From: an uncultured Clostridia bacterium
GTDB taxonomy: Bacteria > Bacillota > Clostridia > TANB77 > CAG-508
Reading direction: 5' to 3'
NCBI GenBank assembly: GCA_947632185.1
Contig: CANROH010000007.1
Location: 1 to 45,338 of the forward strand
DNA length: 45,338 nt
The position numbers and the translations under genes were made by a program. Shown piece by piece: positions 27,035-35,737 of this stretch (position 1 is the stretch's first letter; every line of letters starts with the position of its first letter). The notes below the pieces were generated by a model that had not been told where the DNA came from, ran no database searches, and was given only the letters and a program-made list of their open reading frames with translations.

Positions 27035-28688
27035 CTAGTAAATTTTATAAAATAATTTTTCTTCATTTTTCCTTATATAAATAAATATTAAATAATCTAA
27101 TACTAAAAAAATCATACTTAAAATAATAGCTAAAACATCAACACTATATACACATGAATTTACAAAAACAATAATTAAACCTTCAATTATAATAAGCATT
27201 ATTTCAAAAAACATGTTAAAGTTTTGCTTTACTACAGCATATTCTGTTATCCAATTCAATTTTGGATTTTTAAAATCCACTATAATCATTAAAAAATTAT
27301 TGCAGATATTAATAAGAATTGATATAAATACAAAATAAATAATTGTTTTTATCTGAAGTATCTGTATAAATATTTTAGAAAACACTGTTACATACACTAT
27401 AGGAATAATATTTAATAATATTCCTGGTAAAGTTTTATAAATAATTTGTTTATTTAATCTAACAGGAATGTATTTCATAAAAGTACTATTTTCTCCATCT
27501 CTGGACACACATGTAACAGATGCAAAATTAAACATAAAGAAAAATAAAATTATTATTAAACTTGCAATTAATCCAATTGGCTTATTTATAAACTCTTGTA
27601 ATGTTGAAACAATAGTTTGTATTTCTTCAGAACTATATTTTATAAATGTCATATATATTGGTATAGCAACTATAATAGGAAAAAGTATTGTTGGTAATAC
27701 ACATTGCATAAAAAATATTGGATTTCTATTTAAACATATAAATTCTTTTTTCAAATACGAAATCAAAGTATTACGTTTTATATAGGCTTTACTTTTATCT
27801 AATCTCTTTCCTTTTTTTATACCATTAACAGAAACAGATAATGCAATTTTTATATATATTTTAGAAATAATTATAGATATCACTATATAGAAAATTATGC
27901 TTTCTATAAATAAAATTCCAATATTGATAATTCCGAGTTACACTATTATAATTTAAAATTGCATTAATTGTAGGTTTTAAAGTTACAAAAAAAGGTGAAT
28001 ATTCTTCTACTACTCCATTTGCATTTATTAATTGAGTTGCTATTTCTTCATTTGTCATCTCATTATTTGAATTTCCAGAAAAAAATTGCATAGCAATAAC
28101 TAATATTAAAGTTAGTCCAACTGTTAAATATTGAACAATTTCTTTATTTTTAAATATATTAGTAAATTTCATTATAATTGTAGTAATAAAAGATACTAAA
28201 ACAACTGGAATTATTGGGAATAATAATACAACAAATAATACCATTATATAAAATGTTATATTTACCTTTAATAAATATCCATAAATAAGAAGTGATGGCA
28301 CAAGCAAAATTGATGCTATAATATATTGAGATATTATAAGAATATTTAATTTTGCCATTACAATTTTTTTAGGAGTTATTGGTAAAGGTAATAATAATTC
28401 TAAATCCTTTGAAAAAAATAATGAATTTAAACTTGTTGCTATTGATTGAATTACTGAAATAAATAAATAAGCTATAAAAAAGATATTTAAAAATATAGGC
28501 TCTTGTTTAAAAGGTATAAGAGCCTGTATTAATTCATAACTAATATAAGAAACAAAGCCTGCAATATACAAATATATAAATAAGTAAAGTAAAATTTTTC
28601 CAAATGAATTTTTACTTTTATTATTTTCTTGTATTTGTGTCATTGAACTTTTTAATAATGTTTTAGTTAATAAAATTACTTCTTTCAT
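27035..28688 (-). CDS. ABC exporter permease, interrupted by a +1 frameshift at CGG
   Basis: Two overlapping pieces form one protein of about 550 aa with about a dozen hydrophobic segments. The layout matches ABC-2-like exporter permeases that pair with a single ATPase. The first piece (28688 down to 27936, 251 codons) contains six membrane helices and FFSKDLELLLPLPIT, a cytosolic loop typical of this group. Then an extra C (27935) puts CGG in frame, and the zero frame ends at TAA 27861. Skipping C27935 gives TGIINIGILFIESII, which continues smoothly as a membrane helix into the second piece (NRNPIFFMQCVLPTILFPI, VTCVSRDG). There is no other lesion. It is next to the ATPase gene at 28708-29433. 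A weak GGAAAA ribosome site precedes ATG 28688. Confidence 0.82.
27932..27938 (-). other. Candidate +1 frameshift site ACT-C-GGA
   Basis: Minus strand zero frame reads ACT CGG AAT and reaches TAA 24 codons later. Omitting the C at 27935 gives ACT GGA ATT (Thr-Gly-Ile) and joins the two halves of the permease inside one membrane helix. Confidence 0.75.
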
Positions 28689-28707
28689 AATAAGTTTTCC
28701 ATTTCTT

Positions 28708-29433
28708 TTATTCTACTTCAGTTATCTGTAAGAATAAATCTTCTAGTGAACCATCTTCTTTTATTTGTTTTTTCATTTCTTCATATGTCCCAACAAATAT
28801 CAGTTTCCCTTTATTAATAATTCCTATTCTATCGCAAAGTTTTTCAGCAACTTCAAGAACATGTGTTGAGAAAAATACTGTATTTCCATTTTTTGTATGT
28901 TCTTTCATCAATTCTTTTAAATCATGTGATGATTTAGGATCTAACCCTGTCATAGGTTCATCTAATATCCAATTTTTAGGATTATGAAGAAGTGCTCCTA
29001 TAACAATTAATTTCTGTCTCATTCCATGTGAGTAGCTTTGAATTCTATCACTAAGATTATTATATATATCAAATCTTTTAGATAAATCATCAATTCTTTT
29101 TTCTCTATCTTCTTTTGAAACATTATAAATATCTGCCAAAAAATTTAAGTATTCTATTCCTTTTAATTTTAAAAATAAATCTGGACTATCTGGCACAAAA
29201 CCAAAATTTCTTTTTGCTTCAATAGGATTTTCATTTATATCTTTTCCGTCAATTAAAATTTTACCTTCATCAGGTTTTAAAATTCCTGTAATCATTTTTA
29301 TAGTAGTTGTTTTACCAGCCCCATTAGGTCCCAAAAATCCAAAAATTTCCCCATTATTTATTTTTAAATTTAAACCATCAATACTTTTTTTATCTTTTAC
29401 ATACGACTTGCTAACATTTACAATTTCAATCAT
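28708..29433 (-). CDS. ABC transporter ATP-binding protein
   Basis: 241 aa. Walker A GPNGAGKTT (residues 35-43), Q-loop region FGFVPDSPDLF, signature YSHGMRQK (a variant of LSGGMKQ), Walker B WILDEPMTGLDP, and H-loop in STHVLEVAE. It energises the neighbouring permease, which starts 19 nt after this gene ends. The late insertion and SLEDLFLQITE ending are typical of ABC-2/NatA-like exporters. AAAGGAAT precedes the ATG. The debranching enzyme gene ends 13 nt upstream, so all are in one transcript. Confidence 0.95.
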   Translation of the reverse strand: MIEIVNVSKSYVKDKKSIDGLNLKINNGEIFGFLGPNGAGKTTTIKMITGILKPDEGKILIDGKDINENPIEAKRNFGFVPDSPDLFLKLKGIEYLNFLADIYNVSKEDREKRIDDLSKRFDIYNNLSDRIQSYSHGMRQKLIVIGALLHNPKNWILDEPMTGLDPKSSHDLKELMKEHTKNGNTVFFSTHVLEVAEKLCDRIGIINKGKLIFVGTYEEMKKQIKEDGSLEDLFLQITEVE

Positions 29434-29446
29434 TTAATATTCCTTT

Positions 29447-31481
29447 CTATAATCGTGTAATGATTTTTAGGACTTCTGAAACGCTCCAAGCTTGTGAAAA
29501 AGTTCCACCAGGTTTAAATGGAGCTTGTGAATCGTAAAGTTCTGAAATAGTTCCAATTCCTTCTGGACAATTTATTTCAGTTTTAAAATTATTATATATG
29601 TTTTTTACAAACTTTTCATACTCAACTAACAATCTCTCTTTTTCAAGTCTATCTTTTTCATCATCAATTATATTTTTAAAACTATCATTATATAATCCCA
29701 ATAGCCAAACCCATACTACTCCTTGATGATAACTCATATCTCTTTTTATACTATCACCTTCATAACAACCAACAAATCCTTCTTCTCCTTTTGCAAGAGT
29801 ACGCAATCCATATCTAGTTAGAAGTTTATTAGTAACTGTTTTAAATATAGTTTTACCAATTTCAGATGATGGTTTTATAACAGGATATGTTGTAGATATA
29901 CTAAACAATTGATTTGGTCTAATTTTTGAATCTCCAATTACATCATATAGTGATTTTTTCTTATTATTATAAAATTGTTCTTCAAAAACTTTTTGATGTT
30001 TATTTGCAATTTTTCTACAGTTATTTTCTACACTTCTTTCTCCAAATCTACTTGCAAGATTTTCTAAAGTTCTCAATGCATTATACCAAAGTGCATTTAG
30101 TTCTACAACTTTACCATTTCTAGGAGTTACTGCAAAATTTCCTATTTTAGCATCCATCCATGTATTTTGTGTTGTTTCTGTTCCAGAGCAAAGTAGCCCA
30201 TCTTCTGCTATATAGATATTGTTATTATCCAAATCAATACCTTTACTATAGTTTTCTATAATGTCTTTTAATTTTTCATATATGTTATCTTTTACGAAAT
30301 CATAATCTTTTGTATAGTTTAAATATTTATTAACTTGCTCAAATAATAAAAGTGAAGCATCTGCACTATTGTATAATGGTCTATTATCATATCCAGAATA
30401 ACCATTAGGAACTAGTCCAAATTTAATATCTCTAGTAAACGTTAACAATATTTCTCTTGCTAAATCAAATCTTTTCGTTATTAATAAAAGCCCTTCAAAA
30501 GCAATTAAAGTATCTCTGCCCCAGTCTAAAAACCATGGATATCCTGCTAAAATTGAATGTGTACCAAATAACGGTCTATTAATTACAAAACTATCTGCAG
30601 CTATAATTAAACTTTTTACTAGCTCATTATATTCTTTTTCTTGTTTAGTTAATTTTGATTTTATTTTTAAAAGTTTTGTTTCATCAATTATATTATTTAA
30701 TCTCTGAATTTCTTCTTTAAATACCTTATTACTATCTACTTGTTCTGTATTATCTTCCAAAGATGCTACAAATGTTAATTCTTTTGTTTCTTTTGCTTTT
30801 ATATTAATCTCATATCTTCCAGGAACAACTAGGTTTTCTTCTGGAGGAAAACCTCTTTCTTCCTCTTTTATATAAAGCATGTTTCTAAAAGTATCATTTT
30901 TATGTTCAATATATTTACCATCATTTACAAAAATATAAATTGGTGAGCTTCCGATTTCCATCAACTTCAATTCTAACTTTATTTTTATTTTCTATTTGTT
31001 TTAAAGAAAACTCATGATTTGTAGTCATTTGATGAAAATCTCTAAAATTGATAATTGGTGCTAATTTCAATTTTGCATCATATTTTCCATTTTTAATTTT
31101 ATATTGCACAACTACAGTATTTCTACCATAAATCATAGATATAGTTTTTACTATTTTTACATCCTCGATTTTATATGTAAATATTGGCAAATATTCTTTT
31201 TCAAAACTTTCTAAATATTTATATCCATCAGAAATATAATTTCTACACACATTTGTAAATAAATTATATTCTTTTTCATTAATACAAATGCTTTCATCTA
31301 CTTTTGATACTAGTAAATGTCTCTGTGCTGGTGGTAATAGTGGAGCAACAAGCAATCCGTGATATCTTCTTGTATTAGCACCTAAAACAGTAGACGAACA
31401 AAATCCGCCTGTGCCATTTGATAAAACCCATTCTCTATTTAAGCATTCTTTTAAATCTATTTGTTTCTTACTTAATTTCAT
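29447..31481 (-). CDS. Glycogen debranching enzyme (amylo-alpha-1,6-glucosidase family), interrupted by a +1 frameshift at CGG
   Basis: About 677 aa when joined. The N-terminal domain (REWVLSNGTGGFCSSTVLG, NTRRYHGLLVAPLLPP) binds carbohydrate. The C-terminal (alpha/alpha)6 GH133-like domain has LFGTHSILAGYPWFLDWGRD near 315-335, NGYSGYDNRPLYNSAD, and YHQGVVWVWLLG. It cleaves alpha-1,6 branches of glycogen or maltodextrin. After 176 codons an extra C (30953) produces CGG; the zero frame ends at TGA nine codons later. Skipping the C gives DGNGSSPIYIFVNDG and the complete second domain. Start ATG 31481 has AAAGGA about 12 nt upstream. It lies 18 nt after yvcK. Confidence 0.87.
30950..30956 (-). 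other. Candidate +1 frameshift site AAT-C-GGA
   Basis: Minus strand zero frame reads AAT CGG AAG and then TGA 10 codons later. Omitting the C at 30953 gives AAT GGA AGC (Asn-Gly-Ser) and joins the N- and C-terminal domains of the debranching enzyme. Confidence 0.75.
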
Positions 31482-31499
31482 TTGTATCTTTTCCTTTAC

Positions 31500-33128
31500 T
31501 TATTTTCTTTTTCTTTGACTTCTCCTCATAGGAGGTTGTTCTCGTTTAAAAAAACTTTCTGAATTATTTGAATCTCTATTTCTTCTTAATTCTCTTCTTC
31601 CTAATTCCATTTCCTCTATTTCTTCAGCTATTTTTCTATTTTGTTGTATTGTAGCATCAGTATTTTGAATTGATTCAACTCTATCTTTATATTTTTCTTT
31701 AAATTTGCTTACCTTTCTAGGTTCTTTTTCCCTTTTTGGTATTTTTCCTTTTGAAATTTTTGTTAACCTTTTTTCTTGTTGTTGCATTTTTTTCTGCTCT
31801 TTTAAAACAGATTGTAATAGTAGGTATTCTGTATTATTTTGCATATCATGGAATTTTAAATCATTACAAATCATTTCAATTATTGTTGATGCAATAATAT
31901 CAGGATTATGTCTTATTTTATCATTTTTAACACAAGACATATTTCTTTGTATTATTTTTACATTATATTCCTCTACCTTTTTACTATCTAATTCTACAAG
32001 TTCTGAGCCCTCTTTATTGTATTTTCTAATAAATTCTGGTATTACTTCTCCTGTATCTACTAAACAATAATCTATAAGTCCTGATCCAACATGTTCTGTT
32101 ATCGCCTTTAAGTGATCTGATAAAGTATAACTATCAGTTTGTCCTGGCTCTGTCATTATGTTTGAAATATAGAATTTAATAGCTTTAGTCTCTTTTATTG
32201 ATTTTGCTACATTCTTAACTAATAAATTTGGTAAAACATTTGTATATAAACTTCCTGGTCCTATTATAACAACATCTGCATCTTCAATTGCCTCAATAAC
32301 ACCTGGCGCTGGCCTACAATTTGAAGGTGTTATATAAATTCTACTTATTGATTCTACTTTTTCTGCTACAATTTCCGGTATTTTATCTTTTTGTTTTATT
32401 GTTGTGCCATCTGTAAGTTCTGCACATATTGTTATTTCATCCAAAGTTACTGGTATAACTTTTCCTGTTATATTCAAAACTTCTGTACTTTTTGAAATTG
32501 CTTCTGAAATATTATTATATATTTCATTCATAGCTGTTAAATATACATCTCCAAAATTTAATCCTTTTAATCTTTCATTTTGAAAATTTAAATTTAATAA
32601 ATTTCTCATAATGTCTTCTTTATCAGACATAGCAATAATAGAATCTTTAATATCTCTTAATGGTAATGTATCTAATGCTCTTCTTGATTCTGTAGGTATA
32701 TCTCCATAATCAGACATAGTTACTATTGCAGTAATATTATTAGTATATTTTTTAAAACCTTCAATTACTGTATTTAATCCTTGTCCACCACCAATAACAA
32801 CAACTTTAGGACCTTCTTCATAAACTTTTTTATTAAAAATTAAAGATTTAATGTTTAGTCCTGCTTTCTTTCCCTTTTCCGTTGAGGTATTATTGGCCTC
32901 TATAATAATTTCTAGACTTCTTTTTTGAATAAAAATAATACTCATAACTATAGCAATAAATCCTATAACAAATATTACTATTATTTTTGCTAATTCAAAA
33001 AAAGTAATTTCTTCTGAAACTAAAATTTTTGAAATTCCATAACAAGTAAGAATAATACCAACTATTATTAATAATATCCATCGTTTAACTTTTGTACTTG
33101 CTTTAAACCATTCTAAAAAAGATTTCAT
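31500..33128 (-). CDS. yvcK: YvcK-type (CofD-like) UDP-GlcNAc-binding factor with N-terminal membrane anchor
   Basis: 542 aa. Two transmembrane helices (residues about 17-66) precede the CofD-like domain. The core has VVVIGGGQGLNTVIEG (about 109-124), ITAIVTMSDYGD and VVIIGPGSLYTNVLPNLL. YvcK helps balance cell wall precursor flow and gluconeogenic growth. In the usual protein the first loop reads ADDGGSSGRLR; here it is SDYGDIPTESRR, a diverged sugar-nucleotide loop. A basic, proline- and arginine-rich tail of about 100 residues follows the domain. The start overlaps the murB stop as ATGA, so translation is coupled. The usual neighbours rapZ and whiA are missing. Confidence 0.9.
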   Translation of the reverse strand: MKSFLEWFKASTKVKRWILLIIVGIILTCYGISKILVSEEITFFELAKIIVIFVIGFIAIVMSIIFIQKRSLEIIIEANNTSTEKGKKAGLNIKSLIFNKKVYEEGPKVVVIGGGQGLNTVIEGFKKYTNNITAIVTMSDYGDIPTESRRALDTLPLRDIKDSIIAMSDKEDIMRNLLNLNFQNERLKGLNFGDVYLTAMNEIYNNISEAISKSTEVLNITGKVIPVTLDEITICAELTDGTTIKQKDKIPEIVAEKVESISRIYITPSNCRPAPGVIEAIEDADVVIIGPGSLYTNVLPNLLVKNVAKSIKETKAIKFYISNIMTEPGQTDSYTLSDHLKAITEHVGSGLIDYCLVDTGEVIPEFIRKYNKEGSELVELDSKKVEEYNVKIIQRNMSCVKNDKIRHNPDIIASTIIEMICNDLKFHDMQNNTEYLLLQSVLKEQKKMQQQEKRLTKISKGKIPKREKEPRKVSKFKEKYKDRVESIQNTDATIQQNRKIAEEIEEMELGRRELRRNRDSNNSESFFKREQPPMRRSQRKRK

Positions 33129-34045
33129 TTTTTTTCTTCTCCTAAAACTAATATTTCTAATTCTATATCTAAATCACATTTTTCTTTAACTTGTCTTTTT
33201 ACTTCTTCTACAAGCTTTAAAACATCATTAGATGTGGCTTTTCCTTTATTTATAATAAATCCGGCATGTTTAGTAGAAATTTCAGCATCTCCAATATTAA
33301 ATCCTTTTAAACCACATTCATCTATTATTTTGGCTGTAACAACTTCACCTAGTCTTTTAAAACTACTTCCTGCACTTGGATAGTCTAAAGGTTGAGAGGC
33401 TTTTCTAGAAATTGAATACTCTTCCATAAGATTTTTTATATCTGTTGAGTTACCTTGTGTTCCTCGAATTGTAGTATCAATTATAATACCTTTTAATCTA
33501 GAAAAAATACTATTCCTATATTCGAATTTATGATCTTCTAATGATAATGTTTTAATTTTTCCATCATATGTCATGTATCTTGTTTTCAAAACAATATCTT
33601 TCATTTCCTTGCCATAAGCTCCAGCATTCATTCTTAATGCTCCGCCGATTGTTCCTGGTATTCCTGATAAAAATTCAAGTCCTGATATTTCTTCTTTTAA
33701 TGCAATCGCAGATAATGTAGAAAGAGTCATTCCAGATTCTACAGTAATTATAACTTCATTTACATTCTTCTTTATTTTAAATTGATTAAGTTCTAATTTA
33801 ATTACAATTCCTCTTATTCCACCTTCTCTAACAAGAAGATTTGTTCCATTTCCAACTACAGTTATAGGAATATTGTTTTTTTCTGCTAAATTTAATACTT
33901 TTTTTAATTTATCACAATTTGTTATTTTAACGAAATAATCAGCATTTCCACCAATTTTAAATGAAGTATGCTTAGACATAGGTTCATTTTTTAAAATATC
34001 GTTCCTACTTACAATCTCTTGTAATTGTTTATCAAATTCTGTCAT
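33125..34045 (-). CDS. murB: UDP-N-acetylenolpyruvoylglucosamine reductase
   Basis: 306 aa. FAD enzyme that makes UDP-MurNAc from UDP-GlcNAc-enolpyruvate with NADPH. Visible: SKHTSFKIGGNADYF, the FAD-binding VVGNGTNLLVREGG, SGLEFLSGIPGTIGGALRMNAGA (catalytic region), FEYRNSIFS, SAGSSFKR and KHAGFIINKG. The length and motif order fit the Firmicute type. GAAGGG lies 9 nt before ATG 34045. It is the first gene of the six-gene operon ending with the ATP-grasp gene. Confidence 0.96.
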   Translation of the reverse strand: MTEFDKQLQEIVSRNDILKNEPMSKHTSFKIGGNADYFVKITNCDKLKKVLNLAEKNNIPITVVGNGTNLLVREGGIRGIVIKLELNQFKIKKNVNEVIITVESGMTLSTLSAIALKEEISGLEFLSGIPGTIGGALRMNAGAYGKEMKDIVLKTRYMTYDGKIKTLSLEDHKFEYRNSIFSRLKGIIIDTTIRGTQGNSTDIKNLMEEYSISRKASQPLDYPSAGSSFKRLGEVVTAKIIDECGLKGFNIGDAEISTKHAGFIINKGKATSNDVLKLVEEVKRQVKEKCDLDIELEILVLGEEKK

Positions 34046-34145
34046 ATGTAATTTCCCTTCTGCTATTTGATTTTAAATATTATATGCGTAAAATGCATAT
34101 AGTAATACTATCATTTTTTTATATTTTTTACAATACCTAAAATAT

Positions 34146-34174
34146 AAAAGGGATAGATTTTTTCTACCCCTTTT
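34146..34174 (-). terminator. Terminator of the glycosyltransferase gene
   Basis: Minus strand stem CTAAAAGGGGTAG / CTATCCCTTTT type (34164-34174 with 34146-34156), one mismatch, 7-nt A/T loop, with an A/T tail. Ends 24 nt after the stop. Confidence 0.7.
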
Positions 34175-34197
34175 AGTACATATAATATATTCAAAAA

Positions 34198-35430
34198 TTA
34201 TATTGTTTTTACTTCTTTAATATTAATATCTCTTACATGCTCAATTTTCTCCCAATTTGTATTAGGTTTTATCAAGCATTTTATATTTATTAAAATCCAA
34301 GATCCCATAAATAATGGATAACATAGTATTCCTTTTATCATAGGTATTATTGGTTTTTTCTCTAATGCCATAATAGCAATTCCTGTTATAACAGGCAATA
34401 AAAATGTTGTAATTAAATATCTAGCAAAGTTACCCATTAACTCGCTAAAAGTCATTTCTGCTCCTATATATAATAAGCCATTTACTCCCAATAATAAAAA
34501 TGTAAGAAGCATCATTGGAATACCAAACATATATAATAATCCATCAAAATTCATTAAAGTTTTATATTTTTTAACTCCATCTGCTAGAGATTTTGTATAT
34601 TCCTTCATACATTGTAAATGTCCAACTGTCCATCTAGAACGTTGTGACCAACTAGCCTTAAATGTAGTAGGTTGTTCATCATACACTATTGCATCAACAG
34701 CCCAACCTAATTTTCTGCCTTGGCAAATATTAATTAGAGAAAATTCAATATCTTCTGTTAATGTAACTGTATTCCATCCATCTGGTTTTAATAAATCAAA
34801 TTTTACCATAAATCCTGTACCATTTAACAATGGTGATAAGCCTAAATTATATCTAGCTAAATGATAAAATCTATGCATCATCCAATAGAAAATAGCATAT
34901 CCTGCTGAAATCCAACTATCTGTAGGATTCTTAATATCTCTATATCCTTGAACAATTTCTTCACCTTGACACAATTTTTTATTCATATTTTTAAGAAAGT
35001 TTTTATCAACAATATTATCTGCATCAAAAACACAAATTGCATCATAATCTGCATTTTCTTCAATTTTTTGTTTTAAAAACCAATTTAATGCATGACCTTT
35101 AGTTTTATGTTGTTCATCAAATCTTTTTAATACTTTAGCTCCTGCTTCTTTTGCTATTTCAGCCGTTGCATCTGTACAATTATCTGCAATAACATAAACA
35201 TCATATAACTCTTTTGGATAATCTTGTTCATTTAAACTTTCTACTAGGTTTCTTATTACATTTTCTTCGTTATGAGCTGGCACAATTGCCATAAATTTAT
35301 GATCTTTTTCAATTAATAGTTTTTTATCTTTTAATTTTATTAAAGAACAAAAACTAACTACTATTTGATATGCCCAATAAATAGTTATTATCCATATCAA
35401 AGCTTGTTGTAGAAGATATAAATACTTCAT
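34198..35430 (-). CDS. Membrane glycosyltransferase, family 2
   Basis: 410 aa. One N-terminal helix (about 5-32), a GT2 catalytic domain and three or four C-terminal helices. MAIVPAHNEE begins the domain. CVFDADN is the DxD site, NGTGFMVKFDLL the acceptor region, LTEDIEFSL the catalytic TED, and QRSRWTVGH the QxxRW motif of processive synthases. It may transfer sugars to a lipid or build a polysaccharide across the membrane; the product cannot be named. GAGGT lies 6 nt before ATG 35430. It stands alone between two terminators. Confidence 0.88.
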   Translation of the reverse strand: MKYLYLLQQALIWIITIYWAYQIVVSFCSLIKLKDKKLLIEKDHKFMAIVPAHNEENVIRNLVESLNEQDYPKELYDVYVIADNCTDATAEIAKEAGAKVLKRFDEQHKTKGHALNWFLKQKIEENADYDAICVFDADNIVDKNFLKNMNKKLCQGEEIVQGYRDIKNPTDSWISAGYAIFYWMMHRFYHLARYNLGLSPLLNGTGFMVKFDLLKPDGWNTVTLTEDIEFSLINICQGRKLGWAVDAIVYDEQPTTFKASWSQRSRWTVGHLQCMKEYTKSLADGVKKYKTLMNFDGLLYMFGIPMMLLTFLLLGVNGLLYIGAEMTFSELMGNFARYLITTFLLPVITGIAIMALEKKPIIPMIKGILCYPLFMGSWILINIKCLIKPNTNWEKIEHVRDINIKEVKTI

Positions 35431-35737
35431 TTTTAACCTCTTTTCATATGTTTTATTTGCTTCGTTTATTATTTTTTTACACAGTTTTCATTATAGCATT
35501 GACTGGAAATTTTTTCAAGTTTTTTACATAAAATTAATAATTTCTTAAATATTTTGTTACCTTTATTTTTTGCATTTATAAAACATTTTAATTTTATATA
35601 AATATTATATTTAGGATTTTAATTTTTATTATGCCATTATATTCTTTTTTTAAATTTAATATATTAATTTTTAAAAAAGCAAATGGCAATATTCAAATAA
35701 AACTAATATCGCCATTATTTAATTGTATTAATATATT
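35431..35737. other. AT-rich intergenic region, no gene seen
   Basis: 307 nt between the glycosyltransferase start and pnp stop. Apart from the pnp terminator (next entry) I see only long A and T runs. The glycosyltransferase promoter should lie near 35440-35500 but no convincing -35/-10 pair was found. Confidence 0.6.
35673..35716 (-). terminator. Terminator of pnp
   Basis: Minus strand stem AATGGCGATATT / AATATTGCCATT (35705-35716 with 35682-35693), 12 bp with one G-T pair, followed by a T run interrupted by GC. Confidence 0.75.
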
